The translations under genes were made by a program, and so were the position numbers. A stretch of DNA of 64,000 nucleotides from Ceratotherium simum simum (lineage: Eukaryota > Chordata > Mammalia > Perissodactyla > Rhinocerotidae), in contig NW_004454193.1 of NCBI RefSeq assembly GCF_000283155.1, positions 5,769,297 to 5,833,296 on the forward strand, read 5' to 3'. Below are positions 54,970 through 64,000 of this stretch, piece by piece (the first letter of the stretch is position 1; each line of letters opens with the position of its first letter). A model generated the notes under the pieces. That model had not been told where the DNA came from. It did not search any database and was given only the letters and a program-made list of their open reading frames with translations.

Positions 54970-56060
54970 ACTTCTTTTCCTTGACTTTTTTTCCCCAGAG
55001 TTCTTACTTATTGGGAACTGTCTTCCTGAAACCTTCATATATGAAAGACAACCTGGCAATAAATATGCAATGTTGTTTTAGAGCTTTGCCTTGCAAATTC
55101 CATAGATATTGTTTCACCGTCCCTGACATTCAGGTTTGCCCAGAAGAACTTGGAGGCTACCTGATTTTCATCCTGTTTTAGATAATCTGATTTTTCTGTA
55201 TGGATGTTTATAATTTTTTGAGATCAGTGTGTGGGCTAATTTGAGTCCCTCTCCTCTATAATTTTTTCTGAAATGTGATGAGATCTTCAGATCTGCAAAC
55301 TCAAATCTTTTTTGGCCCAGAGAATTTGTCTCCTATTAGTCTTTGATTATTGCTTTTATTCCAGGTTTGCTTGTCTCTTTCTCAGAAACCTGTGTAACCA
55401 TTAGGCTGGACCAGCATTGCCATCTTCTACACGAGCTCATTGTTTTAATCTCTTGGTCCTGATAGAGCAGCTCAATTCTGTTCTTCACGACACTCATTCA
55501 ATTTCCTTTTGTCAGTTTTGCTCTTTCTTGCCTCCCATGTAGATTTTAATTTTGCTTTTGCATATTTAATTTGCTCACAATTCTTTGCTCTCTCACTGTA
55601 TGAGATTCTATTGTCAATTTATATCTGCCTTATGGCTTTCATCTCTTTCTTCGAAAGGATGATGTTCTCCTTCAGTATTCTATGAAGAATGCTAAGTAGC
55701 TTTCTAATTTCCTTTTCTGTTTCCTGCAGTAAATCATTTTCAGAGGCCTACTCCTTCTCTGAGTCTTCAAAATAAATGCTGTATGGTAGTCTGTCATATG
55801 TGTCATGCTTTCCCTGTTTATTCTTCCTTGGATGAGGAGAGCTCTATCTATGCTTAGCATTTGTCATCAGACAGGCTGCCTCAAAGAGCAAAGAGCAGCA
55901 CTCATGCAGTAGATGAATAGATACCCAGGTTTCTAGGTGATACAGGGCTTGAACTTGAGGACAGAGGATGAGGGTGGGGGAAGGGGTGAATGATGTGCCT
56001 GATTACATTATTTTTCTGGTGACATAACATAGATAGGCCACGGATTATGTTTCTCAATCC
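54970..56060. other. T-rich unassigned, LINE-like sequence
   Basis: The text, for example TGATTATTGCTTTTATTCCA and CATTCAATTTCCTTTTGTCA, reads like the antisense of an old interspersed repeat, but I cannot name it. No gene was seen. Confidence 0.3.
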
Positions 56061-56530
56061 AATTCCATCAAGAAGTAAGAAGTAGCCAATGCTCTTAGAT
56101 TCCTAACTTCAATTTATAAAGAGCCTAATTTTTGTTTTCCATCATACTCTTTACCAAATACCTCTTTTGCAATTTCTTAATAGAAAAATTTATTTCTTAG
56201 ATGAATCTGGCCTTTATTTCAGTGACTGATGGCTGGTATATATGTATGGTAGATGGTAGATGATAGATCTTAGTAAAGAGTCTAATTACAGCTAATTATC
56301 AAACTACAAACATTACTGTAATTTAGAAGGCTTGTGAAAATGGATATTGATTTCAATTAGTGGCCCCTTTCACCTCCTGTTTTTCAAAGGCCTGAAACTG
56401 TATAAGAAGATATCATTGACAGTAGGAGGCTAGCGATTCATTCCAAACTAAACCTAATTCTCTAGTTATCTTGATGCAAATTTCCAAGTGGTTACAATTT
56501 CTCATCTTTAATTATGTTCTTCTGCCCAGT
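56060..56530. other. Unique AT-rich sequence
   Basis: Non-repetitive, with cores such as CAGCTAATTATCAAAC near 56290. Nothing decisive was seen. Confidence 0.35.
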
Positions 56531-56534
56531 GTCC

Positions 56535-56680
56535 CATACACATTTACTGAGGACCTACTCTGTGCTAGTACTATGCTAAGAAGTACTTGGCATATAGAGA
56601 TGAAGGACAGATTCCAAGATCTCCCAGTCTAGGGGAGCCAAAACAGCAAATACACATGCACAGAGGGGACAATGCCATAG
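56535..56680 (-). mobile_element. LINE-2 tail fragment (antisense)
   Basis: CATTTACTGAGGACCTACTC, CTGTGCTAGTACTATGCTAA and CCAAGATCTCCCAGTCTAGG follow the antisense L2 tail. It sits head to head with the sense L2 that follows. Confidence 0.65.
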
Positions 56681-56689
56681 CAGAGGTGG

Positions 56690-57568
56690 TCTGAAGGGCA
56701 TCTTGACCTTGACCCCACACACCCTCCTCCTGCCAGGGCCCTGGCCCTCTCCTTCCCTTCACAGCCAGGTTTCTTAGGAGTTGTACTCGCTGGACTTTCC
56801 CACCCCCGTTCACTCCTCAGTCAATTGCAAACTTGCTTCCTTCCCCACCACTCCACCAAGGCCAGCTTCAGCAAGGTCTCCAATGACCTGCTGGTCAGAA
56901 GCTTCAGTTGACCCTTTCCAGCCCCTACATCTTTGAAATGCTAGAGCACAGGCCCCACAGGCCTCTCAACTTCCACTTGTGAAACTGAACTAATCTTGTC
57001 CCCCTGCCTCCCCACTGACCGACAAGCCCCAGCCCTGCCATGCCTGCCCTTCTTTCTGTGACCTCCTCTCATGATTGGAACCACAGCTGCCTCACTTGCT
57101 CAAGCCGGAGGCCTTGACATCATCTTTGACTCCACCCTTTTCCCCATCACTCCCCCAACCCCATCCATTCCATCACCAAGTCCCGTTGATTCTATGGTCT
57201 CAGTGTCTCCTGACTCTGTCCCCTTCTCTGTATTTCCACAAGCACCATCTAGTTCATGCCATCATCACCTCTCCCTGATAAGTTCAACAGTCTGCTTGTT
57301 GTCACCTTGCGGCCTGTCTTGGGTGTCTCAGGTCTATCATTTATCTGGGGACCAAAATGATCCATCTAAAACACAAATGGGGCCATGTTACTTGTTTGTT
57401 TAATGCTACTCAGTGGTTCCCCTTCACCTACCAGATGAACCCAACTCCTCAGCATGGCTCACAAGTCCTCCACAATTTGATCTGGCCTCTCTCTGAGCCT
57501 CATCTCTTGCCACACTCCATCTCATCTCCACTCTCTAACACAGAAGTGTTTGCAGAGACTTGAGTATT
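56690..57568 (+). mobile_element. LINE-2, sense, part 1 before ERE
   Basis: TTCACTCCTCAGTCAATTGC, CACCACTCCACCAAGGCCAG, GTCTCCAATGACCTGCTGGT, CATCACCAAGTCCCGTTGAT and CATGGCTCACAAGTCCTCCA are L2 phrases in order. It covers the end of ORF2 and continues after the SINE. Confidence 0.85.
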
Positions 57569-57581
57569 GTCAAGTTGATTT

Positions 57582-57796
57582 TTTTTTTTTATAATTTTAT
57601 TTATTTATTTTTCTTCCCCCAAAGCCCCAGTAGATAGTTGTCTGTCATAGCTGCACATCCTTCTAGTTGCCGTATGTGGGACGCGGCCCCAGCATGGCCG
57701 GAGAAGCGGTGTGTCAGTGCGCGCCCGGGGATCCGAACCCCGGGCCACCAGCAGTGGGGCGCACGCACTTAACCGCTAAGCCACAGGGCCGGCCCC
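57582..57796 (-). mobile_element. ERE-type SINE, young, antisense, within LINE-2
   Basis: Intact target-site duplications GTCAAGTTGATTTTT lie at 57569-57583 (running into the T-tail) and 57797-57811. Reading the minus strand, it has the head GGGGCCGGCCCTGTGGCTTA, the A box TTAGCGGTTAAGTGCG, a B-box-like GGTTCGGATCCCC with one extra G, and ends GGGGCTTTGGGGGAAG plus an A-rich tail. The good state of both SINE and duplications suggests recent insertion. Confidence 0.95.
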
Positions 57797-58375
57797 GTCA
57801 AGTTGATTTTTGCATATATTATCCCCTCTGCCTGAAATTTCCCTTCTCTCACTGCTCTCCTATCACTTGTGCACACGCACACACACACACACACACACGC
57901 GTAATCAAGCACAGCTTGGCTTGGCCAACTGATACTAATCATTGAATATGAACCACTTGTATTTTTCTAAAGAAGCCATTTCTCTCTCACTGCCAAGATT
58001 TTGCTCATTCTGTTTCCAATTTCTATAACTACTACTACTAGCCTGTGCCACACTCCCACTTAACCCAGTTTCTCTAGGTGATTCCTAGATGCTCTTCAGG
58101 AGCCAGCTTATAAAGCTCCCTCCCCTTGAGTTTCCAAAGCACAGTTATCACCCTCTGTGATACGTGCCTTTTGACTCATGTGTCTCCCCCCATCCCAGTG
58201 TGCCCGGGATTGTCCCTGGTTTAGCACTGGAAGTCCTGTATCCCAAGAAATCTGTTAGTCTCAAGCAAACCAGGATGGTTGGTGACCCATTTCCCACTAG
58301 ACTCTAAGTTCATCAAGGGCAGGGACTGAGCATAAGGCCTGGCACACAAGAGATGGGCACCGAATTGAATTAATT
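57797..58375 (+). mobile_element. LINE-2, sense, part 2 after ERE
   Basis: TCTGCCTGAAATTTCCCTTC continues the L2. CACTAGACTCTAAGTTCATC, AAGGGCAGGGACTGAGCATA and GGCACACAAGAGATGGGCAC mark its 3' UTR and tail. Confidence 0.75.
57871..57899. repeat. (CA)n microsatellite
   Basis: About 13 CA units with one CG interruption, inside the L2. Confidence 0.9.
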
Positions 58376-58559
58376 CGGGGGGGATGTGACAGTAACAATA
58401 CTTGGGCATGGCGGGGGGAGTCTCCATTTGGTTCTTGGCCATGTAAACATTTTTAATATCATCAAAACATTATGTATTAAGGTTAGAAAATTTGTCGAAT
58501 ACAAAGTTATTCAAATACATATTGGGAATTCACAAAAACACTGCAAAGACCCATCCAGG

Positions 58560-58938
58560 TAGTAGGCATTTATTAACCACCTTTTGTATGCTCAGTACAG
58601 GGAGTTGAATGGGCTTCAAGGTTGAGGCCGACATGGTCTCCTCCCTAAAGAGCCTAGCAGGAGCAATAAAACATGTGCCTGGGGAATTTTACAATACGAC
58701 TCCCAAACAAAGAAAAATAACTATGGCATTGAAAAAAAAAGACCAGGTAACATATGTCTAGTCCTACCAAGAAAAGGCTTCAGGGAGAAGGTGACATTTG
58801 GGTGTGGTTTAGGCACAGAGATGAGAAAGGGCTCCCAGCATGAGAAAAGGTTCTGATCGAAGTCTCCCCAGCGGAAGGAAAACTTGCCTCTGTATGGATA
58901 ATAACAAGGACTTGAATGTGGCTTAAGAATAGGGAAGT
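58560..58938 (-). mobile_element. LINE-2, antisense, part 1
   Basis: GTAGTAGGCATTTATTAACC, GCCGACATGGTCTCCTCCCT and TTCAGGGAGAAGGTGACATT are the antisense L2 tail and 3' UTR. It is interrupted by an ERE and an LTR and resumes at 59730. Confidence 0.75.
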
Positions 58939-59148
58939 GGGGGCCGGCCCAGTAGCGTAGCGGTTAAGTTCACGCACTCCCCTCCGGCGGCCCGGGGTTC
59001 GAAGTTTCGGATCCTGGGCATGGACCTACACACTGCTTATCAAGCCATGCTATGGTGTCATCCCACATACAAAATAGAGGAAGGTGGGTATGGACGTTAG
59101 CTCAGGGCCAATCATTCTCACCAAAACAACAAAAAACAAAAAAAACAC
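58939..59148 (+). mobile_element. ERE-type SINE, sense, with tail
   Basis: It begins GGGGGCCGGCCCAGTAGCGT, has a B-box-like GGGTTCGAAGTTTCGG, then TTAGCTCAGGGCCAATCATT and an A-rich end (AACAAAAAACAAAAAAAACA). The left flank is L2. The right flank is the LTR. I see no clear target-site duplication. Confidence 0.92.
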
Positions 59149-59154
59149 GTTTTA

Positions 59155-59729
59155 GTTTTCCACTGCTGTGTAAAAATTACCACAAATTTAGTGGCTTACA
59201 ATAACAGTCATTTATCATCTCAAAGCTTCCGTGGGTCAGACATCTGGGCTCAGCCTGGTTGGATTCTCCACTGGGTCTCACAGGGCTGAAATCATAGTGT
59301 TCTTCTCTGGAGCTCCTCTTCCCAGCTCACGTGGGTGTTGGCAGGACTCAGTTCCTTGCTGCTGTATGATCGAGGTTCCCATTTTCTTGTTAGCTGTTGG
59401 CCAGGGTCCACTCTCAGCTCCTAGAGGCCACCCTCAGGTTCTTTCCTTGTGGGCCTCTCTGTAGACCCTCTCACAACGTGGGAGCTTACTTCTTCAAGGC
59501 CAACAGGAGAATCTCTCTGACTTGTAGAAAGACCCAGTCTCTCTTTTTAAAGGCTCATCTAATTAGTCAGGCCCGCCTAGGATAACTCTTTGGTTAATTC
59601 CAAGTCAACCGATTGGTAACCTAATCATATTCACAGGTTTCTCCCACACTCAAGCGGAGGGGACTATATGGAGCATATACACCAGGGGGGCAGGAATCTT
59701 GGGCATCAATTAGAATTTAGCCTGCCACA
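59155..59729 (-). mobile_element. ERVL-MaLR (MLT1-like) LTR, antisense
   Basis: TTTTCCACTGCTGTGTAAAA, AGTGGCTTACAATAACAGTC, CCGTGGGTCAGACATCTGGG and the end AATTTAGCCTGCCACA are the antisense order of an MLT1-like LTR. Length is about 575 bp. Confidence 0.75.
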
Positions 59730-59905
59730 AGGGGTGATACAGGGATTAGTAGGACATTAGTCTGGGGGAATGAAAGTATCAGATGGTGGAGGACCTTGAC
59801 TGTGAGCCCAGGAGTTTGGAGACTGAGGATTTTTGAGTTGAGCAGTGGCATAATGAGAACTAGAACAGAAGACAGCAGTATCTTTATCAGGAGTCCACAA
59901 AGATT
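59730..59905 (-). mobile_element. LINE-2, antisense, part 2
   Basis: GGTGGAGGACCTTGACTGTG and GAGTTGAGCAGTGGCATAAT continue the antisense L2 body after the two insertions. Confidence 0.6.
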
Positions 59906-59909
59906 TTGA

Positions 59910-60780
59910 TGAAATTATTTTACTGGCATGCTAAAGGAGGAAAAGTTTTTGAGTGAAGTGGCAACTAGGTGGTTTAACTCTGACCAAATAGTGGTGGCTG
60001 CCTGGAAGGTTTGGGCCATTTCCTGGGCTTAGTGGGCCGCAGTGCTGGGATCTATTGGCAATGTCTGCTAGTGAGGGTGGCGACAAGGGGTAGCTGAGGA
60101 CTGGCCACGCAGCACTTGAGAAAATAGTTTCAGACCTTGTACCTCTGCAGAGGAAAATAACAAGTCTATTTTCCAGGCTTCTGTGGTTTAATCTACCATC
60201 TTACAAAGCAAATCAAAAATAGCAAACATTAATAAGCTCTTCAAGCCTTTTCCAAATGTCAGAAGCTAGAACAAAATACAAATAAATTAATCCACTGGGA
60301 GTTTTTTTCTGTTCATTCTTCTCTAGCAGTAAAAACACAGCTCCAAAATTTAGGAATTTCTAGCAATCTCTTTAAACACAAGAAAACAGGTCTTCCAGGC
60401 AAAGAATTCAAATGTACTTGCTTTGGACTTTGATGATACATTCCAAGGCTGCATGGAAACATCTGCAAGGAGAGTGATGAGAAAGTTAATCCTTTAATGA
60501 GAGGTCTGAGTCCCAGAGGGAAGCACAAACACAAGGGTATGTGAGTGTGTGTGCGAGGGGAGGACATCAGCACGGCAGGGCACACACTCACCTGTGCTCT
60601 CCGCTGCTCACACTACCCCACCATCCCTCACGTGCCTTAGGATATGTCTTCAAACTCAAGAGCAAAAAACCCAACAGACTGCACATTGTTTCCTAAAGAT
60701 CTGCCCTGGGTACTTGTAACCACTCAGAAAAGTGCTTGAGAAAATATGGCTTCAGAGCTTGGGAGGCCTGGGTGGCTTCT
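59910..60780. other. Unique sequence, no gene seen
   Basis: No repeat or domain was recognised. A 92-codon minus frame (60313-60591) has no distinguishing features. Confidence 0.4.
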
Positions 60781-60789
60781 AGCTCCACC

Positions 60790-61288
60790 TTTTAGTGGGT
60801 GTAATGGATTGGATTACTCTTTGGAAGATATTCTCTCTGCCCCCCATTTCCTTTATGTCCATGGAAGGAGTACACGTCCCTCCCCCACTAATGAGGGGCA
60901 TGGCCATGCTACAGGCCATCACCTCTTGGTGGATGAGGTGTACTTCCTAATCCATTGATGTTGGGCTTGGCCACGTGACTTGCAGTGGCCAATGGGATGT
61001 TAGTGGTTTTGATACCATCACAGGTTTGAGACATCGGGTTTGCCCTCTTGTGCCTCTGCCATCACCATGAGAAAAACATGCCCAGACTAGCCCCTGGTCC
61101 AAAGAGGATGAGAGGCATGTGGAACAGACCGGAACCCACCTGCAGCTTGAAGTCAAGCCTGTCGGAGACCAGATGAGATCAAGAAAGCCGCCCCAGCCAA
61201 CAGATGTGTAAGTGAGACTAAATGACTGTGGTCTTAAGCCACTGAGTTTTGGAGTGGTTTGTTACACAGTTATTGTGGCTACAGTTGT
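60790..61288 (+). mobile_element. MLT1-like LTR, near full length
   Basis: AATCCATTGATGTTGGGCTT, GGCCACGTGACTTGCAGTGG, CCATCACCATGAGAAAAACA and TTAAGCCACTGAGTTTTGGA follow the same family as 51095-51538. Confidence 0.65.
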
Positions 61289-61289
61289 T

Positions 61290-61545
61290 GGGTACAGTAG
61301 GTGTGAGCCTGGGCAAGTTACTTCCTCTGTACCTCTGTTTCTTCGTATAGTAAAAGGATGCAGTGACAATACCTCCTTGGAGGGTGGTTGTGAGGATCAA
61401 GAGAGACGAGGCATGAAAGTTGCTTATCATAGTGACTGCTCCAGAATAAGCAGTTAAAACAGCTGTCATCCTAGTTAAGAGCATGGACTCTGGATCCAAT
61501 CTTTTGGGTTCAAATCCTAGCTGTGGCACTATGTGAGTGTCTGCT
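61290..61545 (+). mobile_element. Two MIR SINE fragments in tandem
   Basis: GGGCAAGTTACTTCCTCTGT to GGTTGTGAGGATCAAGAGAG is the middle of one MIR (61295-61455). Then GAGCATGGACTCTGGATCCA and GGGTTCAAATCCTAGCTGTG are the start of a second (61470-61535). Confidence 0.75.
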
Positions 61546-61549
61546 ACAG

Positions 61550-62125
61550 ATTGGGGGTGGGGGAGGAGAGCCCAGTGTAAGAGTAATTTCAAAACCAAGG
61601 CCACGTCTATGCTAGCAAAGGAGCCTAGATCTGGAGCTCCTTGTTCAGTTATGTTTTCCTGCTGCCACATGCGACAAAGGCGCCACGAGGTTCCAGGATA
61701 ATGCTCAGGACACAGAGTTACATGGTCTCTAATCTAAGAAAGGTTCCCCAAGACCTGGGAGAGGTGGGGGTGAGGCTCGGGGGGCTGAGAGAAGGTACCT
61801 GAGTTGGGACTATAGATCTGGGCTCTCTCAGCGACCAGTTCCAGGGCTGGGCTGCAAGAGGCAAGTTGTTCCTCCCGAGGCTGTGGTGTGAGAGGAGTTG
61901 AAGACCGTTCAAGTTTGCAAGAAGCTTCCAAAAGTCTCATCCCAGGGACATGAAAACCCAGCACCAACTCAATGGCCCAGAGCAGGATTGTGGCTTGAAA
62001 TTCAGAGTGGAGAATTCAGAGTCAGAAGGAGAGAGAGTCCCCAAGACAGCACTCAGGGACAAGCCAGATGATAAGTCTGGGTTGAGTCCTATGAGCAACC
62101 CCAAGGCTGGGCATTCAGACTTAGA
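61550..62125. other. Unassigned sequence
   Basis: A 77-codon and a 64-codon minus frame overlap here in different phases. No repeat or gene was recognised. Confidence 0.4.
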
Positions 62126-62129
62126 AGCA

Positions 62130-62348
62130 GCACAGTTAGCAAGTAAGAGCTTGGACTCTGCCAGACTGCCTTAGGTTCAAACTCTGGTTCTGGTATTTAC
62201 TAGCTGTGTGACCCTGAGCAAGTTACGTGACATCTCTGAACCTTAGTTTCCTAAGGGATATTAGGAAAATAGGAATATTAATAGAACTTACCTTGTGAGG
62301 TCCCTGTGAGGATTAAAGTCAGTAAATATATAAAGCTCAGAATGGACT
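62130..62348 (+). mobile_element. MIR SINE, near full length
   Basis: AGTAAGAGCTTGGACTCTGC, TACTAGCTGTGTGACCCTGA, GCAAGTTACGTGACATCTCT and TGTGAGGATTAAAGTCAGTA match the MIR 5' and central parts closely. Confidence 0.9.
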
Positions 62349-62351
62349 GTC

Positions 62352-62389
<38 letters not shown>
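62352..62389. repeat. (TAT)n microsatellite
   Basis: About 12 uninterrupted trinucleotide units, probably seeded at the edge of the MIR. Confidence 0.95.
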
Positions 62390-62390
<1 letters not shown>

Positions 62391-62399
62391 AGGCTCACA

Positions 62400-62980
62400 A
62401 CCCCATATGTGAATCCTTTGAGCCAGAGATATGTGTTATGTAATTCAGGATTATTCAGACTTTAGAAAAGAAATAGGATGCACATATAAAATTTTAGAGA
62501 AGAAATACGGTGTTCATGTAACATTGCAGCAGGACCTGGGACTGTGATCCATAACCAAACACATGAATATTTATGCAGCGAAATGTTATGAATATTTAGA
62601 GCAAATAAAAACTATAAATAGCTTCATGTCCGTTCGGGTCAGGATTTGCTACCATATAAGATTAAAAAAAAAAGAAAAAACAAATGAAAACAGAAACAAA
62701 AGCCTGAGAGTTTCCGGAGCTCTGGGGATTTGGGAAATGCACAGAAGGGACCGTGGCTTTTATTGCCGGAGTGTTGGAGGCTGCATAAGTGTGTCGGGAC
62801 AGGAGCGAGGAGCGAGAAAGGTCTCCTCCACCCGAACAGGTTAGAAAGACAGTGTAGGAGGTGGGCATGGAGCCGAGACCCTCGAGGATCGGCAGGACCT
62901 CAAAGGCGGGATGCAGACAGCAGCACAAGGTGCGGACAATGAGCAGAAATCAGAACCCAGGAGGGGTTGCTAGGAACTTG
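62400..62980. other. Unassigned sequence
   Basis: No gene or repeat was recognised. The region has an A-rich patch (AAAAAAAAAAGAAAAAAC at about 62664-62681). Confidence 0.4.
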
Positions 62981-62984
62981 TCGA

Positions 62985-63075
62985 GAGGTTGACTAAGGCC
63001 AAATTGTGGAGAGCCTTGAATGCCAGGACGAGAATATGGGCTTCATATGACGAGCAGATGCATTCATTGGGATTG
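62985..63075 (-). mobile_element. LINE-2 fragment (antisense)
   Basis: TGTGGAGAGCCTTGAATGCC followed by AGAATATGGGCTTCATATG resembles 'gagggccttgtatgcc... ggactttat' of antisense L2. Confidence 0.4.
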
Positions 63076-63079
63076 AATT

Positions 63080-63430
63080 TAGCTTCTCAGGCAATTTCTG
63101 CCTCTGGTACAGAGCCTGGCTGGTCCTTTATAAAAGAATGGTCTGGAATTATGCCCCCACGCAGGTGGCCACCTGGCTCTAGAACGCCCTTTCGTTCACC
63201 TTCAAAGTCTTGCTCAGCAACGCCATCCCCTCTGGGACATATTTTGCCTGTCACCACTGTGGCAGACACTGTCAGCTCCCCACCCGCATCGCCTTGGCAC
63301 TTACCTGTAGGTACAGAAGGATGCTCACTGAGAACAGCTGTAAATCTCTGCTGGGCTTTTCCTGGCTGCTGGTGTGCCCTGGGCACGTGCACAGAGTAAA
63401 CCAGAAAGGCAAGGAGTTAATTCCCTGAGA
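63080..63430. other. Unassigned, possibly old LINE-2
   Basis: TCACCTTCAAAGTCTTGCTC resembles an L2 sense phrase, but the rest cannot be matched. Overlapping frames of 101 (minus) and 136 (plus) codons show no domain. Confidence 0.3.
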
Positions 63431-63439
63431 AGCAGCCCT

Positions 63440-63718
63440 TCACCAGTGATGGACAGAATGCTGGGGATAAATACCCTCACTCCCGGTCGGGATAACACTG
63501 AGGCATGTTCTCCACCAGCTCCTTGAGTTCCCCAGGGGTCATGGGTCCAGATGCCCTGTGCTGCTAACCTTCAACACACCCTGTGTTGGCTTCCTGTTGT
63601 TTTTTGTCTCACTCCTCACCCTGTATCCATGTTTCTTGGGGTCATCTTCCAAATGAACTAGTTGCACTTGAATCTTTGTCTCAGAGTCTGCTTCTAGGGG
63701 AATCCAAACTGAGTCACA
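63440..63718 (+). mobile_element. LTR-like interspersed repeat
   Basis: GGGATAAATACCCTCACTCC, CACCCTGTGTTGGCTTCCTG, ATGAACTAGTTGCACTTGAA and the closing CCAAACTGAGTCACA match a common mammalian LTR-like repeat. Family not named with certainty. Confidence 0.5.
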
Positions 63719-63769
63719 AGAGTCACAGGAGGAGCTCTACGCTGGACTGACCCATCCACGCCTTGGTTC

Positions 63770-63890
63770 AGGGTTTCTGCCTAGAGAGGATAACCTCCTG
63801 GAGGACAGGAACTGTTCATTCACCATTGAATCCCCTCAGAGCACTGCAGAGGGCAGACATCAAATAATGTTCTGTGCACCAACTGGGAAA
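63770..63890 (+). mobile_element. LINE-2 3' tail, sense
   Basis: CTCCTGGAGGACAGGAACTG, then CCATTGAATCCCCTCAGAGC and CATCAAATAATGTTCTGTGC follow the L2 3' UTR. Confidence 0.6.
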
Positions 63891-63954
63891 ATTGGGCAAG
63901 TTCCAATTACTTGCAGATACCTAAAGGTCGCCAACAATTTCGTCTGTCAAACGA

Positions 63955-64000
63955 AGCTTAGTTTCTGGACTTCAATCATTGTCTCTCCCACTTACTAGCT
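63955..64000 (+). mobile_element. MIR start, cut by window end
   Basis: CTCCCACTTACTAGCT at the very end is the MIR 5' phrase that normally continues GTGTGACC. Confidence 0.5.

Overview
This is mammalian, non-coding, repeat-rich DNA. The best taxonomic marker is a set of tRNA-derived SINEs that begin with a GGGCCGGCCC-type head, carry an A-box-like GTAGCGGTTAAG segment and, in the fuller copies, a GCTCAGGG-CCAATC tail. This is the ERE family of horses and other perissodactyls, so a horse, ass, zebra or rhinoceros is the likely source (family assigned from memory of the consensus, not by a search). Old repeats shared by all placental mammals make up much of the rest: MIR, LINE-2, LINE-1 of the L1M/HAL1 age, MER20, MER5A and solo LTRs of the ERVL-MaLR (MLT1) type.

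I found no protein-coding gene, no splice-consistent exon chain, no CpG island and no intact structural RNA gene. The open frames are short, and almost all fall in repeats or read through simple sequence. The longest (240 codons, minus strand, 28229-28951) has no recognisable domain.

Layout. 1-4.7 kb: L2, an antisense L1 3' end, MER20, several MIRs and an ERE SINE. 5.0-6.1 kb: unique sequence with regulatory-looking motifs. 7-10.8 kb: scattered L2, MIR, ERE and LTR. 10.5-12.1 kb: unique AT-rich sequence. 12.9-15.5 kb: an old sense L1. 16-18 kb: L2, MIR and a hAT MITE. 18.3-21 kb: mostly unique. 21.0-21.85 kb: two antisense ERE SINEs, one carrying extra sequence beyond its own A-rich tail. 22.3-22.95 kb and 27.7-28.2 kb: unique, enhancer-like blocks. 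29.2-36.5 kb: dense L2, L1 and LTR. 36467-36921 and 40104-40558: a 455-bp segment present twice with one difference, the most unusual feature here. 37.4-38.3 kb and 44-45.2 kb: unique. 46-51.5 kb: mixed repeats. 51.5-52.8 kb: unique. 52.8-59.9 kb: nested L1, hAT, L2, LTR and ERE. 60-64 kb: LTR, MIR and L2.

The picture fits an intergenic gene desert or a long intron. Several non-repetitive, motif-rich blocks may be conserved regulatory elements, but only a cross-species alignment could show this. Repeat boundaries were drawn by eye from remembered consensus sequences and are accurate to roughly 10-50 bp unless target-site duplications are given.
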